Below are positions 62,345-64,000 of a DNA stretch of 64,000 nt, in pieces (the first letter of the stretch is position 1; each line of letters begins with the position of its first letter). The stretch covers positions 682,001 to 746,000 of the forward strand of contig NZ_JACWMW010000001.1 of assembly GCF_014773275.1 (NCBI RefSeq), given 5' to 3'. This DNA comes from Mucilaginibacter rigui (lineage in GTDB: Bacteria; Bacteroidota; Bacteroidia; Sphingobacteriales; Sphingobacteriaceae). The notes beneath the pieces are model-generated. The model saw only the letters and a program-made list of their open reading frames with translations. It was not told the origin of the DNA and ran no database searches. The translations under genes were made by a program, and so were the position numbers.

Positions 62345-62629
62345 CTGAAATTATTTTGAAAAAAGTTTAAATACTCGTTCATTTTTTGGCGCATTCATTA
62401 TTATCAGCAAAGTGGGAGAAGGAAACTGGTACGTTTTACTCGATAAGAGTAATTAATTTATTATTTTACTAAAGATGTTAGTAGCCATTGCTTGTCGTGT
62501 AAAACTTCGATTATTCCATTATTGTTTATTCGTATCTTAGAGTTATTAAAATTATTCATTATAAACTAGTTACAGCGCTATGGGGTAATGCCAAATATAT
62601 TGGCAACGTAACAATATCTAGGTAAAAGC
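62345..62629. other. Rest of the divergent intergenic region
   Basis: AT-rich DNA between the Ro operon and the divergent unknown gene. Two further inverted repeats stand out: TACTC-GATAA-GAGTA (62437-62451) and TGCCAA-ATATA-TTGGCA (62589-62605), the second 25 bp before the next start codon and a probable operator for it. No open frame of interest. Confidence 0.5.
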
Positions 62630-63355
62630 ATGAGTGAAGTTGAACAGGAAGTCAAGGTAAAAAAAGCTGTTAAAGAACCGCGGATATCTTTGACAATGAT
62701 TTCGCGATATATCGTCGCATCCGAAAGAGTTAAATTGAGTATTTTAAAGAAATGCAAATATCCGTCTAATTATATACCCAAATTTTATGAAATGGCTAGG
62801 AAACTGGTTTGTGAAATATTCGAGGGGAATTTTGTGGATGGACATGAATTGTATTTTGAAATTTTTAAACAGCAGGCAGAAACCTATCGTAAGGAGGCTA
62901 AAGCGTATGCTGAAAATAGGGATGATTATAAAAACCGGATTTATTCTGCTAAAGGTTTAGATGCCATTATCGCTATGTCATATCTTCTTACACCAATATT
63001 GGAAAGACACACCCTCGAAAATAATCTTCACCGCAGAAGAAACAAGATTGTGAACAATGATGTCAGTATTGGTGCCGTGTCAGATATACTGCTTTTAGAT
63101 CAAGCAGGTATTAAACAAGTTGGCTTTTTAAAATTCAATTTCGAATCGAATAAATTGAAAAGAGAAGAAGCAGAAGCTAAATTATTTGTATTGAAAAAAT
63201 TTTATGAGCAAAAAGGATTGAAGCTGGATCCAAAGAGCTGTATTTTGGTTGATGTGATTGCTTGGCGAACCTATTCGGTGGCCGATGTCGCTGATGCGGA
63301 AATCCAAATCAATCAAGCGACTTTAACAATAAGGGAGAGCTGGGATTTGATATAA
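62630..63355 (+). CDS. Protein of unknown function divergent from the Ro operon
   Basis: 241 residues, soluble, Lys/Glu-rich, mostly helical. Residues 150-175 (SDILLLDQAG then VGFLKFNF) have the D...hydrophobic-x-K spacing of PD-(D/E)XK nuclease-type cores, but the acidic residue before Lys is missing, so I do not claim a nuclease. The last 40 residues (CILVDVIAWRTYSV) look like a closing strand-helix. Its divergent position suggests a possible functional or regulatory link with the Ro/RNA array. Confidence 0.6.
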   Translation: MSEVEQEVKVKKAVKEPRISLTMISRYIVASERVKLSILKKCKYPSNYIPKFYEMARKLVCEIFEGNFVDGHELYFEIFKQQAETYRKEAKAYAENRDDYKNRIYSAKGLDAIIAMSYLLTPILERHTLENNLHRRRNKIVNNDVSIGAVSDILLLDQAGIKQVGFLKFNFESNKLKREEAEAKLFVLKKFYEQKGLKLDPKSCILVDVIAWRTYSVADVADAEIQINQATLTIRESWDLI

Positions 63356-63643
63356 CACTTTGCCCGTCAAGCGTGCGCGCTTGATCGATGAGGTATAACT
63401 AGTGTCGCTTACTTCCATGGCAAGGGTCCACTTGTGATTAGAGAAATCCGCTTCCGGTACCTCCACATAGGCGCGTAGATGCTTTAAAATAGTGCAGTTT
63501 CAATTGGCTTGGCTGATGCTGATCGCAAATGAAATAACGAAAAGTAAGTATTGTACATACCGCTTGGTCTCTTAATGACAGCCGTCATATTTTTCGCGAC
63601 CGCTTGTCATTGTCCAGTTCAGTTATTTATAAAATATTTGATC
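63356..63643. other. Intergenic region with minus-strand coding remnant
   Basis: TCAAGCG and CGCTTGA form a hairpin right after the unknown gene. On the minus strand about 63385-63500 a start-less frame encodes LRAYVEVPEADFSNHKWTLA and then MEVSDTSYTSSIKRA, which looks like real protein but matches nothing I know. No complete gene. Confidence 0.35.
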
Positions 63644-64000
63644 ATGAAAAAAATAAGCGCGGTATTTAACGGATTAAAGTTTTCAGACAGCACGCTGGCC
63701 TACGCGATCAAACTCGCGGAAAGCAGTAAGGCTTTGTTATCCGGCGTTTTCCTGGAATCGTTTCTCTATAACAGTTATGGACTAGCTGATCTGGTTGGAA
63801 AGCATGGGCTGTCGCAGGTAAAGATGAAACACCTATTGGAAAAAGATAAAGCTACGCGTATGAAAGCCGCCGATATATTTGAACGGGCCTGTAAAAAAGC
63901 GCAGTTGAACTATACCATTCATCATGCCCCAAGTTTTTCGGGGCAGGGAGTATTAAAAGAAAGCATTTACAGCGATCTGCTGCTGATCAGCTCGGCGGAG
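63644..64000 (+). CDS. UspA-like universal stress protein, cut by window end
   Basis: 119 codons from the ATG at 63644 to the window edge without a stop. The start MKKISAVFNGLKFSDSTLAYAIKLAE is the first strand and helix of a universal stress protein; LLSGVFLESF and later YSDLLLISS are the next core strands. The rest of the gene is outside the window. Confidence 0.75.
   Translation, partial: MKKISAVFNGLKFSDSTLAYAIKLAESSKALLSGVFLESFLYNSYGLADLVGKHGLSQVKMKHLLEKDKATRMKAADIFERACKKAQLNYTIHHAPSFSGQGVLKESIYSDLLLISSAE

Noticed and set aside
62279..62629. Sigma-54 promoter for the Ro operon, as in Salmonella
   Set aside because: No GG-N10-GC element with the right context was found on the minus strand, and no RtcR-like activator gene is in the window.
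62630..63355. PD-(D/E)XK nuclease call for the divergent gene
   Set aside because: Only part of the motif is present and the acidic residue before the lysine is missing; left as unknown.

Overview
The window looks like chromosomal DNA of a Bacteroidota member, most likely Sphingobacteriaceae (Mucilaginibacter/Pedobacter-like). This rests on a short primary sigma factor (285 aa), -7 boxes of the form TAnnTTTG, mostly absent Shine-Dalgarno sequences, a tmRNA tag GENNYALAA, and many Bacteroidota-type families (DUF1573, YkuD_2, fused E1 alpha/beta, DUF4386, FAS1, GG-leader peptide). The genus is inferred from style, not from a database search.

Layout. 0-3.6 kb: a degraded, tandemly duplicated cluster of small exported proteins and a frameshifted HExxH lipoprotein. 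3.7-9.3 kb: a CzcCBA-type heavy-metal efflux operon. 9.3-13.6 kb: TetR regulator and SDR with a palindromic operator, NDH-2, RpoD, cold-shock protein. 13.7-17.6 kb: periplasmic msrA-msrB whose promoter region is duplicated, with a toxin-remnant/immunity-like insert between the copies. 17.8-29.9 kb: SDRs, HxlR, fasciclin protein, tmRNA, RluA-type enzyme, Crp regulator, hybrid histidine kinase, AraC, aminotransferase. 30-38.8 kb: fused 2-oxoacid dehydrogenase E1, a Cys-rich GG-leader peptide, transporters, two L,D-transpeptidases. 38.9-50.3 kb: HAD, MFS, AlkD-like protein, then aromatic amino acid genes (aroC, aroA, DAHP synthase/chorismate mutase, pheA, aroB). pheA is preceded by a Phe/Tyr-rich leader peptide and attenuator. 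50.4-58 kb: proline dehydrogenase, DinB, HAD, tRNA-Met, and a TetR-controlled old-yellow-enzyme/SDR/SDR/reductase operon ending in a truncated DUF2147 gene.

58-62.3 kb holds the most interesting object: an apparent minus-strand operon encoding a bacterial Ro60 (TROVE-vWA) protein, then a tandem array of six structured RNAs, then two overlapping COG3541-type nucleotidyltransferases. Each RNA unit has a terminal helix, a conserved single-U bulge followed by two base pairs, a conserved UGCCGUA-N9-UACUUCG block in which the N9 has exactly constant length but variable sequence, and a downstream segment complementary to that N9. Helices covary between all units. Five units carry tRNA-like modules, at least three of them circularly permuted (ends in the D loop or anticodon region, acceptor closed into a hairpin); one is a bare stem-loop. 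This resembles bacterial Y RNA (YrlA) but as a six-member diversified array next to nucleotidyltransferases. I propose a Ro-associated RNA-processing or RNA-repair system. The window closes with a divergent unknown gene and the start of a UspA-like gene.
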